A stretch of DNA of 64,000 bases from Trebonia kvetii. Its GTDB lineage: Bacteria; Actinomycetota; Actinomycetes; Streptosporangiales; Streptosporangiaceae. A model generated the notes under the pieces. It searched no databases. It was not told where the DNA came from and saw only the letters and a program-made list of their open reading frames with translations. Positions within the stretch are counted from its first letter, which is position 1, and each line of letters opens with the position of its first letter. Position numbers and translations under genes: made by a program. Of this stretch, positions 19,599-27,661 are shown piece after piece. The DNA lies in the NCBI RefSeq assembly GCF_007827045.1, contig NZ_RPFW01000002.1, positions 1,178,001-1,242,000 of the forward strand. Reading direction: 5' to 3'.

Positions 19599-20480
19599 TC
19601 AGGCGCCGTGGTCTGGCGGCCTGAGTCGTGTCTCGAAGTCGGCTGGGCTGAGCATCCCGAGGCTGGAATGCCTTCGCGCGGGGTTATACCAGCATTCTAT
19701 CCATTCGAATATCGCGTTCGCTAGCTCTTTCCTGGATTTCCATGCCTTCCGGTCAAGAAGTTCTATCTGCATGGTGCCCCAGAACGATTCCATCATCGAG
19801 TTGTCGTAGCAGTCCCCGACCGTTCCCATCGAGCCGAGCAGCCCCGCGTCGCGGAGCCTTTTCCCGAAAGCCCAGGACGTGTACTGCGTTCCGTGGTCGG
19901 AATGCAGGATCGTTTTGCTTGACTCCGGGCGGCGCCGGAGGATAGCCATGCCGATCGCGTCGATGACCAGCTCCGATTTCTGGCTGACGTCAATTGACCA
20001 GCCGATGATCCGTCGCGAGCAGGCGTCCATGACCGCCGCGCAGTACACCTTTCCCTCGGCTGTCGGGTGCTCGGTGATGTCGGTCAGCCAGAGCTGGTCG
20101 AGCTCGACGACCGCGAACTGCCGGTGCACCAGGTCTTCCTCGGTCGCGGCGTTGACCAGGTTCTTCCGGCCTTTGCGCCGGTGGACGCCCTGCAGGCCGG
20201 CTTCGCGCATCAGCCGGGCGACCCGCTTGCGGTTCACCGTCTCGCCCAGGCCCAGGACCAGCTCGGCGTGCACCCGCGGCCACCCGTAAGTGCCGCGCGA
20301 TTCCTCGTGAACCGCCGCGATCATCTTCGCAAGCTCCCTGTTCCTCGCGTTTCTCGGCGATTCCGGCTTTCCGAGCCATTCGTAATAGCCGGACGTGGAC
20401 ACGTTCAGTACCCGGCAGGCCGCCGCGACCGGGATTCCGGTATCGGCCAGCTCTCGGACCAGCCGGAAGGTTACTTTGGG
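19599..20480 (-). CDS. IS3-family transposase OrfB (made as OrfAB by frameshift)
   Basis: Catalytic part of the transposase. The DDE triad is visible as D in LWLTDITEH, D in LHSDHGTQYTS and E in NSMMESFWGT; the HTH_21-like segment (REAGLQGVHRRKGRK) precedes it. The open frame begins upstream at the slippery heptamer (20480-20474); an internal GTG at 20402 could make OrfB alone. The fused OrfAB is the active transposase in this family. Integrity suggests an active copy. Confidence 0.9.
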   Translation of the reverse strand, partial: PKVTFRLVRELADTGIPVAAACRVLNVSTSGYYEWLGKPESPRNARNRELAKMIAAVHEESRGTYGWPRVHAELVLGLGETVNRKRVARLMREAGLQGVHRRKGRKNLVNAATEEDLVHRQFAVVELDQLWLTDITEHPTAEGKVYCAAVMDACSRRIIGWSIDVSQKSELVIDAIGMAILRRRPESSKTILHSDHGTQYTSWAFGKRLRDAGLLGSMGTVGDCYDNSMMESFWGTMQIELLDRKAWKSRKELANAIFEWIECWYNPARRHSSLGMLSPADFETRLRPPDHGA

Positions 20481-20761
20481 AGGACGCTTTCCCTGGCAAA
20501 GTAAGCGGCGGCGCGCTTGAGGATGTCGTTTTCCATCTCAAGCTGCCGGTTTTTCCGGCGCAGCTCTGCGATCTCTTTCTTTTCCGCGCTGGTTGGCTTT
20601 AGCGGGCTGCTGCTTTCGTCGGCGTCGGCCTGGGCGAGCCAGTTCCGCAGGCACGATTCGCTGATGCCGAGGTCTTTCGCGGTCTTGGCGATCGGTGCGG
20701 TGCCCTGGCGGGCGAGCTCGACGGCGCGCTGGCGGAACTCCGGAGGGTGCGGTGCGGGCAT
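20471..20761 (-). CDS. IS3-family OrfA (HTH protein)
   Basis: A 96-residue DNA-binding protein: HTH segment PEFRQRAVELARQG and GISESCLRNWLAQAD, then a leucine-zipper-like helix (KKEIAELRRKNRQLEMENDI). ATG 20761 is preceded by AGGAAGG. Its stop (TAA 20473-20471) directly follows the slippery site, so a fraction of ribosomes enter the orfB frame. Confidence 0.9.
   Translation of the reverse strand: MPAPHPPEFRQRAVELARQGTAPIAKTAKDLGISESCLRNWLAQADADESSSPLKPTSAEKKEIAELRRKNRQLEMENDILKRAAAYFARESVLPK
20474..20480 (-). other. -1 ribosomal frameshift site (C CCA AAG)
   Basis: Heptamer CCCAAAG on the reverse strand fits the X XXY YYZ pattern, read as CCA AAG in the orfA frame and as CCC AAA after slippage. 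It lies immediately before the orfA stop and links to the open orfB frame. Confidence 0.65.
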
Positions 20762-20830
20762 GGGGACATCCTTCCTGATGGCCGAGGCCATCTCAGGTCA
20801 GGTGTCCGGGAAACGGGGGCAAGCTCATCT

Positions 20831-20960
20831 TTCCGTAGACGTGCGAGTTGACGATCATCAAGTCGATCACCACCACCGTCGACCTGTACGGCCACCTGGT
20901 CCCCGAGGTCGCCGGCCGGGCACGTGACTCCCCTCGACCGTGCATTCGCCCCGCAGCGCT
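20831..20960 (+). pseudogene. Tyrosine-integrase C-terminal remnant A
   Basis: Only the end of a phage/ICE-type tyrosine recombinase is left: SITTTVDLYGHLVPEV, which includes the nucleophile Tyr in its usual TTxDxYGHL context, followed by VAGRARDSPR. The upstream part is gone, and the IS3 element abuts it on the left. It ends ~55 bp before the rnpB-like repeat copy 2, the normal int-att spacing. Confidence 0.7.
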
Positions 20961-21016
20961 GATGTGCCCCCGAAAACCCACTGAGTCATGTTCCCCCGCA
21001 GGTCAGCGGCTTATAA

Positions 21017-21047
21017 GGGGTGAGCCGGCCTGTAGGCCGCGTTCTGT
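21017..21047. repeat. rnpB 3'-end-like direct repeat, copy 2 (candidate att site)
   Basis: GGGGTGAGCCGGCCTGTAGG at 21017-21036 is identical to the matching part of the rnpB 3' end; the copy continues with one change (C for G at 21040) through GTTCTGT. Divides the island into a ~6.8-kb left and ~5.0-kb right segment. Confidence 0.78.
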
Positions 21048-21438
21048 CACCTGGCTTTCCGTGACCTGGTAACTCTCCCCTAAATGGCGACTGACCTGGG
21101 GTTTTGCCTCTCATGGCTTCTCATCAGTTCCCGTGTCTTTTCACGCTCTGGCGGAACTGAGACGGAACTGGAGCGTGGCGCTGCCGATCGATCTGCCGTC
21201 CAACTCCTACCGCACGCTCTTCGAACTGAGGTGGGGCTGTCGTCGCTGGGTTATGAGGCATCAGGCATGCGTCTCTGGCTTCTTTCCTAATGAGCGTCGT
21301 ATTCCTCGTCGCTCGGCTACCGCTCGATGTCCGTGATTCCGCCCCGTTCTGGCGCGGTTGCTGGAGCGCATCTCGAGGCCGGGCACAGCGCACATTCGTC
21401 CCTTGCTGCTGATTTGCCCGGTCTGTAAGGTTCTGGCC
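21048..21438. other. Gene-free stretch, no convincing content
   Basis: Short open frames on both strands are mutually overlapping and have no ribosome site or family resemblance. A short segment at about 21157-21180 (GGAACTGAGACGGAACTGG) resembles the sequence at 25953-25973 at the end of integrase remnant B (GGAACAGGGACGGAACCGG), perhaps eroded element-end sequence. Confidence 0.4.
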
Positions 21439-21960
21439 ATGCGATCCTTCCGCGCTCTGCACATGGCCGCAGTATGCGCGTTCGTGGTCCTGCTCGCCGC
21501 CGGGTGCGCGAGTGCGCCGCCGACCAGTCCGGGCACCAGCCTTTGGTACTCATGCTGCGCCACTGACGTGGTCACGACGGTGTGGCACCCAGGTCAGCAG
21601 GTCCGAATTGCCTGGAGACCGAGTGGGAGCCAGGCTATAGGAGCCCGGATGGTGGCGCCGATGACTCTGACCGTCGTGCTGACTGGCCCGTATCGGACTA
21701 CCGGCGACCTGAAAGACGCGAACAAAGGCGGACCTGACCGGTCCAGCATCGTTGCCGCCGCGCCGGTCATCAAGCTGTTCGCCGTGCCAGTCAGGTCCCC
21801 GGTGTCGGTGGTGACCATCCCGTCCGATGCTGCGCCCGGTTCTTACAACCTATCGATTACCGTTGCCTCTGGGGCAGCCTCATCGAGCGGGGCCAGCGTC
21901 ATCACTGTCGCCCAGCGAATGGCGCGAAATAACCCTCCAGCCGCTGGGAGTGGTGTTTGA
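21439..21960 (+). CDS. Putative secreted lipoprotein, unknown function
   Basis: 173 residues from ATG 21439 (the frame opens at 21358 but the signal peptide begins here). Signal peptide AAVCAFVVLLAAGC with lipobox; mature part has WYSCCATDVVTTVWHPGQ and a C-terminal beta-sandwich-like stretch (SVVTIPSDAAPGSYNLSIT) resembling Ig-like extracellular folds. It sits alone inside the right-hand island segment. No family recognised. Confidence 0.6.
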   Translation: MRSFRALHMAAVCAFVVLLAAGCASAPPTSPGTSLWYSCCATDVVTTVWHPGQQVRIAWRPSGSQAIGARMVAPMTLTVVLTGPYRTTGDLKDANKGGPDRSSIVAAAPVIKLFAVPVRSPVSVVTIPSDAAPGSYNLSITVASGAASSSGASVITVAQRMARNNPPAAGSGV

Positions 21961-22301
21961 CCTGCGCCCCGGACCGCGACCCGAACGCGGGACCTCCCGC
22001 TTAGGAGGCTTCGATTGCTAGCTTCCTAAGTACTGTTCTTGCAGCCCAGGGCGTCTGGAAGCATGACCGCGACCCCCCGCGACTCACCGGTATTCCCTTC
22101 CTCTACGGGCACGTGGCGGGCACGTCCTGGCCTAACACCTGGACACCGCTCGCGCCGCCGACGTCAAAAGCGATCCGATCCGACTGACTTCATCGCATCG
22201 GCGAACGACGTGACAGGCTCCATATGCCGGCTGCACGATGGCTACATGACTTTCTGGGACGGGCGACAGGTGAGGTGGCCACAACGTCCAAATGGGTGGT
22301 G
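21961..22301. other. Gene-free stretch between lipoprotein genes
   Basis: No open frame with coding character and no clear promoter; frames here are short and unsupported. Confidence 0.4.
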
Positions 22302-23453
22302 ATGCACGTTGTACCTGGGATCGCGGCCTTTGTGCTGCTGCTCGCTGGCTGCGGGAGCGTGCAGGGCCACGCCGGCACGGGTGCTGGCTGTGGGCAGCTC
22401 ACTACCGCTGACGAGAAAGCCGCAGTGTTCTTCGTTAGTTCCCCCGGCGCGACGGGTGCCTGCGGCTATACGTATGCGGGCAAGCCCTCAGGGAGGGTGC
22501 TCACGTACCCGCCGTGCACGGAGGTCTGCACCGAGCCGTGGCCGTCCCCGGACGGCCACTACACGCTCGGCGGGCTGACGGTGACGGACACCGCGAGCGG
22601 CCATGCGGTCGCCCGGCTGTCCGATGACGCGGCTTACGGCTATGTGTGGGGGTCCGACAGCCGTCATCTGTGCGGCCTGCTCAACGGCCCGGACAGGTCG
22701 CTCGTCGCGATGGTGGCCAGCATCGGCGGCCGACCCGAGCAGGTGAAGCTGGCGCCCGTGTTCACCCGCGTGCGGTATTCGGACCTCAATCTGGTCATGT
22801 GCGATCCGCGGCATGAACGCGCCGTCCTGCAGACGAGTTACCAGCACGTGACCGCCATAGCAGTGGTGAGCCTCGGTGATGGCGCCATCGTGGCCGAGCA
22901 TGACTTCCCCGACACGGGCCCGGGATTCCCCGAGCACAGCACCCCCGTAGTCACCGGGGTCGCCGTGTCTCCCGACGGACGCTATCTCGCGGTGCTGCAT
23001 GCTATCCAGGGGGCACCCGGCTCCCCGGGCCCCCCCTCCTCACCCACGGGGGCAAGCCCGCCGAGCCGGCCCCGCGTCGTGGCGGCCTCGCCTACCGGGG
23101 GTCTTCCCCCGCCGATCCCCGCCTACCTAGACCTGTTCGACATCGAGCACCCCGGCCCGCCCATCGCGCGCCTCGCGGGCGCCCTGGACGCAGCCTTCTC
23201 CGGCGACGGCACTCTCCTCGCCGAGCGGGTGCCCCAGGCGAACGGGAGCGAAGCGAGCCAGGTCGTGCGCTGGTCCGACCAGCAGGTGATCTGGCACGGC
23301 AGCGAGACGCTGTCGGGCGAGGCCAGCGCGCCCGGCGTGCCGGACATCGCCCTGCAGATCTACCAGCCGGGCCAGCCGAGCAACCAGATCGTTCTGATCC
23401 GGCCGGACGAGCAGCCCATCCCTGTAGCAGCCGGCCAGCTGACCGTCCCCTGA
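22302..23453 (+). CDS. Putative lipoprotein with propeller-like repeats
   Basis: 383 residues from ATG 22302; GTG at 22296 or 22299 is possible and the frame itself opens at 22224. Signal peptide VVPGIAAFVLLLAGC with lipobox Cys. The mature part repeats short beta segments typical of WD40/TolB-like propellers (PSPDGHYTLGGLTVTD, VAVSPDGRYLAVLHA, AFSGDGTLLAERV) with a Pro/Ser-rich insert at about residues 245-280. Surface-exposed; partner unknown. Confidence 0.65.
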   Translation: MHVVPGIAAFVLLLAGCGSVQGHAGTGAGCGQLTTADEKAAVFFVSSPGATGACGYTYAGKPSGRVLTYPPCTEVCTEPWPSPDGHYTLGGLTVTDTASGHAVARLSDDAAYGYVWGSDSRHLCGLLNGPDRSLVAMVASIGGRPEQVKLAPVFTRVRYSDLNLVMCDPRHERAVLQTSYQHVTAIAVVSLGDGAIVAEHDFPDTGPGFPEHSTPVVTGVAVSPDGRYLAVLHAIQGAPGSPGPPSSPTGASPPSRPRVVAASPTGGLPPPIPAYLDLFDIEHPGPPIARLAGALDAAFSGDGTLLAERVPQANGSEASQVVRWSDQQVIWHGSETLSGEASAPGVPDIALQIYQPGQPSNQIVLIRPDEQPIPVAAGQLTVP

Positions 23454-23692
23454 CACCGCCCGCGGTTCGAAGCACACAAGGCAACTTTCCTAGGGACAGC
23501 CGCGAGTCTGCTGATCATCGACGACTAGTGACCTCCTCGATGCGAACTAGCGGCAGGTAGGTCTACGTTGGTCATTGCGGTTGACCAGCGGGTCTAAGCG
23601 GAGTCATAGAGAGTCACCCCGTGCGGTTGCTGCAGTTTGCTGCTGCACCGCCAGCGGAATTTGACGCTTAATACTGCAACGGCACTTGCAGG

Positions 23693-23716
23693 GGCTCACG
23701 GGGAGGAACGTGAGCC
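23693..23716 (+). terminator. Hairpin downstream of propeller lipoprotein
   Basis: GGCTCACG (23693-23700), loop GGGAGGAA, CGTGAGCC (23709-23716): a perfect 8-bp stem, 240 bp after the forward gene. Probably a transcription end. Confidence 0.5.
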
Positions 23717-23775
23717 GGGGGGTTGACGCGCCGGCCACGTGTGCCAGGCGCCCATAAACTGTTGGGCGCAAGAGA

Positions 23776-23806
23776 GGGCACGACCCTCCCCGTAAGAGTC
23801 GTGCCC
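23776..23806 (-). terminator. Terminator hairpin of the secreted-protein gene
   Basis: GGGCACGA (23776-23783) pairs with TCGTGCCC (23799-23806), loop of 15 nt. It lies 16 bp past the stop of the reverse-strand gene ending at 23822. Confidence 0.65.
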
Positions 23807-23821
23807 CTCGGTAGGTGAGCG

Positions 23822-24616
23822 TTAGCCGAAGATTCGGATGTGGCCGCTCGTGATCGGGTAGTTAGTGACCGGGCCCGGTGCGACGCCATGCGCCCAGGAG
23901 CCGCCCGAGTTGGCCCCGCCAGCGTGGACGTTAACGAGGATGTTCAGCCCCGCGAGGCCGGCCGGTGCCGTGTTCGGGATGGTGAAGGTGAAGGCGGCGC
24001 TGTGGTACTTGACGCTGGCCCAAGTGACCGGTGCCCGGTAGTTGAGCACTGAGTACGCCGAGCCGACCGGCATGCTGAAGGTCAGCGCCGCGTTGTTGCT
24101 GTCGGTTGCGGTGCCCTGTACTGAGCCGTTTGAGCCGATCGAGCCGTGCCCGGTGACCGAGTAAGGCGAATTGTTGTACTTGATGGTGAACTTCACCCTG
24201 TTCCAGTTGACCGAACCCTCGATACCCCACGTGTACTGGGTGCCGTAGGCCCCGGTGCCCGAGAACCGCGTAGAGTGGTTCGACGTCGCCGTGAGCGAGG
24301 TGACGTTCAGCGAGTGCTGGTAGTCAGTGCCGTTGGCGTTGAAGGTGATCGCGTTCGCACCGGAGATGTTCCAGACGTTGGTGCCCGAGGCGGCATAGGT
24401 GAAGTTCGTGTAGACCACCGAGCCGTGGAAGTGGCCCTTCGGAATCGCGACGAAACTCGCGTACTGGAGCGGGTTAGCTAGCGCTACGCTGCCCACTGCT
24501 ACCTGGACGGTCTTGTGTTTCAGCGGGACCGCGCTCGCGCCGCCAGCCGTAGCGACGGCGGTGCCTCCTACTGCGAGTGCTAGTGCTCCACTTGTTAGTA
24601 GTGCCCTGAGCCTCAT
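23822..24616 (-). CDS. Secreted Ser/Thr/Asn-rich protein
   Basis: 264 residues, signal peptide MRLRALLTSGALALAVGG with an Ala-x-Ala cleavage region near residue 30 and no lipobox, so exported and released or wall-bound. The mature part is rich in N, S, T, Y and G (FTYAASGTNVWNISGANA; FTIKYNNSPYSVTGHGSIG), as in beta-sandwich surface proteins. GGGGGAGACC precedes ATG 24616. Its composition (low Arg, high Asn/Tyr) differs from the neighbours and fits island cargo. Function unknown. Confidence 0.75.
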   Translation of the reverse strand: MRLRALLTSGALALAVGGTAVATAGGASAVPLKHKTVQVAVGSVALANPLQYASFVAIPKGHFHGSVVYTNFTYAASGTNVWNISGANAITFNANGTDYQHSLNVTSLTATSNHSTRFSGTGAYGTQYTWGIEGSVNWNRVKFTIKYNNSPYSVTGHGSIGSNGSVQGTATDSNNAALTFSMPVGSAYSVLNYRAPVTWASVKYHSAAFTFTIPNTAPAGLAGLNILVNVHAGGANSGGSWAHGVAPGPVTNYPITSGHIRIFG

Positions 24617-25265
24617 GGTCTCCCCCTCTGTCCGCTAGTAGACGACCTTTGGCCGGCGCGTTGCCAGCCGATGGCTTGCTGGCCTGATAGCCGGCTTTGC
24701 CGGTGCCAGCCACGTGACGTTCCTGGTCCGTGAGACGCAAGAACCGCAGCACGGACCCCTGCAGTGCCGTGTATCTAGCGCCACCTGGCTACTCCTCACC
24801 GGTCGCCGATGTTGCCCCCTTCACTTGCTCGATCCGGACGATGCCCGCCGTGCCGATTCGGGATGAACATGCACGCGAGACCGAGAGTTCGGTGACCTGT
24901 TCCGAGCGCGCGCTTGCTGCCCTGGCTGAGAAGGGGTAGCGGGCCGGCTGGCGAATCCCCGCCTGAGCCGACTGCGCGTTCATTCCGGCCCCGCCCGCCC
25001 TGCCCTGCGCCTACCTGCGGCGCAGTACCGAATCGGCGCCCCCAAGCGTCTCCGGCGGACTGTCTAAAGCAAACACCCTGTGACTGGTGGTGTGCAAGAG
25101 GTTAGAGAGACTGCATCTCGGCGTGCCGACCTGCGGCAACCGGCTCAGCCGCTGTGTCGCCAGCACGGTGCCCACGTGCGGCCCGTGGCACAGACTGATC
25201 CCGGTGGGACGTCAACTACGTCGACGGGAAGCCATACCAGCGTCCGGACAGAGCGTGGCGACTCT
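24617..25265. other. Long stretch without a supportable gene
   Basis: 650 bp with only short, conflicting frames. Around 25208-25265 one forward frame reads WDVNYVDGKPYQRPDRAW, which has natural amino-acid composition and may be a small relic, but it has neither start nor recognised family. Confidence 0.4.
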
Positions 25266-25535
25266 TCACGGCGCCGGCTCGTCCCCGCTGGCCAAGCTCG
25301 CGGTTCCGCTGCGGTTAACCTCGTGCGCCATCTTGGCCGTGGCGTCGGTCTGGCCGAGTACGTACCGGTCGAAGAAGTCCACGGTAACCCTGGCGACGAG
25401 CCGCTCTACCGGGTTCGTTCCCGAGTACGGTTCCATGTGCGTCGCTCCGAACAGGTCCAAGTAGAACCGGGCATCCTCATGGTCGGCGCTGTAGAGCTGC
25501 ATACTTGTCCAGGGCGGGTTGCCGGTGTCAGCGCT
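25266..25535 (-). pseudogene. Dienelactone-hydrolase/lipase-like C-terminal fragment
   Basis: About 85 residues beginning near DTGNPPWTSMQLYSADHEDA and ending ASLASGDEPAP. RFYLDLFGATHMEPYSG carries the catalytic-His region of alpha/beta hydrolases, and VARVTVDFFDRYVLGQ is their last helix. The nucleophile and Asp parts are missing, so it is a relic. A start at 25502 is possible but leaves no active site. Confidence 0.6.
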
Positions 25536-25839
25536 ACTCCAGGGCCTGGAGGACGTCGGCGAAGCTGCGCACGAGTGATGCTAGTGCGACTTTGCCCTTG
25601 TCAGCTGAGCCCAACGATGGGCGACCGATGACGCCCGACCGTGTGTAGGCGGCCGTGCTGTTGATCAACAGGTGCTGTCTGTCATTGGCGGTCCAGTCCG
25701 CCGACTCGTAGCCGTCTCGGACGAGCTCGGGATGAGCGTGCAGCAGGATGGACGACGGGACGGCGGCAAGTGCGAGGAAGCGTGCGCCGACCCGGCGCAC
25801 TGCCTGCTCAAGGGAACGAGGTTTCACGACCTCCGCCAC
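25534..25839 (-). pseudogene. Unrecognised C-terminal protein fragment
   Basis: The open frame gives 101 residues, of which about 25-101 (LAAVPSSILLHAHPELVRDG, then AYTRSGVIGRPSLGSADKG, ending RSFADVLQALE) have natural composition. The first ~24 residues lie opposite integrase remnant B and are probably spurious. No ribosome site. Most likely the tail of a larger deleted gene. Confidence 0.35.
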
Positions 25840-25983
25840 TTCTATGCTTCAACGCTGATCGCGGCGAATGTCAACCCCAAGGTGATACAGGCCCCTGACG
25901 CCGAAGACCTCGGCCGGGGAGCCATCGACGCGATTTTCGCGGCAACTCCGACGGAACAGGGACGGAACCGGGAGACCAGCTGA
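25812..25983 (+). pseudogene. Tyrosine-integrase C-terminal remnant B, lacking catalytic Tyr
   Basis: GTRFHDLRHFYASTLIAANV contains the HxxR box of tyrosine recombinases, then NPKVIQA joins directly to PDAEDLGRGAIDAIF. The ~20 residues normally between (RLGH...Y-GHLF), including the nucleophile Tyr, are deleted in frame. The stop at 25981-25983 lies 22 bp before rnpB repeat copy 3, the classic int-att arrangement. Cannot be catalytic. Confidence 0.78.
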
Positions 25984-26004
25984 TGGCTTGTCTGGAGCAC
26001 GTAA

Positions 26005-26040
26005 GGGGGTGAGCCGGCCTGTAGGCCGGGTTCTGTGCCT
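26005..26040. repeat. rnpB 3' end, repeat copy 3 (candidate att site in the intact gene)
   Basis: The last 36 bases of the real rnpB; copies 1 (14211-14245) and 2 (21017-21047) repeat it in the same direction. Confidence 0.8.
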
Positions 26041-26400
26041 CGCGTTGCCGCGAGGCGACGGTCATCCATCTAGGGCTGCCGTTGCCGGCAGTCTCGTGCG
26101 GTCTACCCGCGAGCATCGGGCGGGCAGCCCTCAAACGCTCGCGCAGGTCCGCGCTGCGGACCCTCTTGACCTTGCTCCAGGTGGGGTTTACCGAGCCGCC
26201 GCAGTCACCTGCGGCGCTGGTGGTCTCTTACACCACCGTTTCACCCTTACCTCCCGGCCGTGGCCGGGAGGCGGTCTGCTTTCTGTGGCACTGTCCCGCG
26301 GGTCGCCCCGGGTCGGCGTTACCGACCACCCTGCCGTGTGGAGCCCGGACCTTCCTCACCGGGCCGCGAGGCCCGGCGCGACCGTCCGGCCGACTCACCC
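26005..26400 (-). ncRNA. rnpB: RNase P RNA (type A)
   Basis: Catalytic RNA that removes 5' leaders of precursor tRNAs. On the reverse strand the 5' end GGGTGAGTCGGCCGGACGG is followed by the universal GAGGAAGGTCCGGGCTCC, ACAGTGCCACAGAAA, GGTAAGGGTGAAACGGTG, GTAAACCCCACCTGGAGCAA, AGATGGATGACCG and ACAGAACCCGGCCTACAGG. The 5' GGGTGAG and 3' CTCACCC pair as helix P1. Length ~396 nt is typical. The gene is intact although foreign DNA follows its 3' end. Ends are accurate to a few bases. Confidence 0.97.
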
Positions 26401-26406
26401 GGTCAA

Positions 26407-26412
26407 AGGATA
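26407..26412 (-). promoter_or_regulatory. -10 element of rnpB
   Basis: TGTATCCT on the reverse strand gives a TATCCT hexamer ending 6 bp before the 5' end of rnpB. No clear -35 is visible. The IS5-type element is inserted ~110 bp further upstream. Confidence 0.5.
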
Positions 26413-26520
26413 CAGCCCGCCAGCGGAGGCTCGGCTCGGCCGTGGAACGCGACGTGGCAAAGCGGCGATACCGGCAGGTTCGCGGTATTAAGGAAAAACG
26501 GGCCAGCACAAGGGGTAAAT

Positions 26521-27470
26521 GAGCCCATTCCAACTTGCTTGTAAACAATGAATCACTTTGAGTGATGATAACGTTGTCGTCTCGCGGCGACGGCACTGTG
26601 GCCACAGGGTCACGGTTCGCCGGCGGACACGGCGAAGCCCCTGGTAGATGAGGCAATCGACCAAGAACGACTCATCACCCCCAGGGGCTTCACATGCTGT
26701 TCTACCGTGCCGCGCTGCCGTTGTCGTCCCGGACCCTGAACTACGCGGCCGGGCTGATCCGCCGGCACCTGAAGGCCGTCGGGTCGCGGTGGCGGAAGCT
26801 CAGCCCTGGGCAGCAGGCCCTGCTCGTGCTCGCTCACCTGCGCAAAGGCGAGACGTTCGAGCACCTCGCGGCCGGGTTCGGGGTCGGCAGGACCACGGCC
26901 TGGCGGTACGTCAACGAGACCGTGGAACTGCTCGCGGCCCGCGCCCCGAAACTGAGGAAAGCGGTCCGGGACGCCAAAAGGGCAGGTCACGCCTACGTCA
27001 TCCTCGACGGAACCCTCATCCCGATAGACCGGGTCGCCGCGGACAAGCCGTTCTACTCCGGCAAGCACAAAAAGCACGGCATGAACCTGCAGGTCATCGC
27101 CAGTCCTGACGGCGAGGTCCTGTGGGTCTCCGGTGCGCTGCCCGGCTCGGTCCACGACAAGAAGGCCGAGTGGATATGGGGCGTGCTGAACGAGCTAGAG
27201 AAAGCCGGGCTGGTCACCCTCGCGGACAAGGGATATCAGGGCTCCACCTGGGCAAAGGTCCCGTACAAGGGCCGGAACAAACCGGAATCCCAGAAAGAAG
27301 CCAACCGGGCCCACGCCAGGCTCCGCGCCCCCGGCGAACGAGCGAACGCCCAGCTCAAGGTATGGAAGATCCTCGCGAAGCTCCGCTGCTGCCCCTGGCG
27401 CGCCGGGAAACTCGCCAAGGCCATCCACGCATTGCAACTCCACGGCGCCTAACCAGGTTGGAATGGGCTC
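26521..27470 (+). mobile_element. IS5-family insertion sequence, 950 bp
   Basis: Terminal inverted repeats GAGCCCATTCCAACTTG (left, from 26521) and GAGCCCATTCCAACCTGG (opposite strand at the right end, 27470), flanked by AAT on both sides (26518-26520 and 27471-27473), a 3-bp target duplication. One transposase gene. The copy appears intact and sits 120 bp upstream of rnpB. Confidence 0.9.
26694..27452 (+). CDS. IS5-family transposase (DDE_4 type)
   Basis: 252 residues: N-terminal HTH (FEHLAAGFGVGRTTAWRYV), then the DDE nuclease fold with Asp in AYVILDGTLIPI, Asp in LVTLADKGYQGS and Glu in APGERANAQLK. Starts at ATG 26694; GGGG runs upstream. It fills most of the 950-bp element and is complete. 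Confidence 0.88.
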   Translation: MLFYRAALPLSSRTLNYAAGLIRRHLKAVGSRWRKLSPGQQALLVLAHLRKGETFEHLAAGFGVGRTTAWRYVNETVELLAARAPKLRKAVRDAKRAGHAYVILDGTLIPIDRVAADKPFYSGKHKKHGMNLQVIASPDGEVLWVSGALPGSVHDKKAEWIWGVLNELEKAGLVTLADKGYQGSTWAKVPYKGRNKPESQKEANRAHARLRAPGERANAQLKVWKILAKLRCCPWRAGKLAKAIHALQLHGA

Positions 27471-27661
27471 AATGTTTGGCCATATGTGGGGCGTGTTACA
27501 AAAGAGACGTCACGAACGTGGGGGTTGTCGCAATACTTGCGGCCATTCGGCCGGGATTGCCCGATTTCAGGAGATCCGGTGCGTGATCTGTGGTTCTGGC
27601 CCACGGCGCGCCGTCCTCCCGGCTCATTCCACGACTCATCTTTCGCGTGAGGAGCACGGTC

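Larger units (their letters stand above)
19560..20827 (-). mobile_element. IS3-family insertion sequence, complete, 1268 bp
   Basis: Both ends are visible: terminal inverted repeats of 26 bp starting TGACCTTGCCCCCG (left) and, on the opposite strand, TGAGCTTGCCCCCG (right), with three mismatches. They are flanked by the 4-bp direct repeat TCTT (19556-19559 and 20828-20831), a target duplication. Carries orfA and orfB with a -1 slippery site. Everything needed for transposition appears intact, so it is recent. It lies next to the integrase remnant at 20831. Confidence 0.9.
23454..23821. other. Intergenic stretch with two hairpins, otherwise empty
   Basis: No gene seen. It separates two convergent genes (22302 forward, 24616 reverse) and carries inverted repeats at 23693-23716 and 23776-23806, listed separately. 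Confidence 0.5.

Noticed and set aside
24617..25265. Small ORFs in the island gap
   Set aside because: Conflicting frames, no ribosome sites, no recognisable family.
25988..26544. Forward open frames over 25988-26544
   Set aside because: They lie across rnpB, whose RNA signatures explain the sequence.
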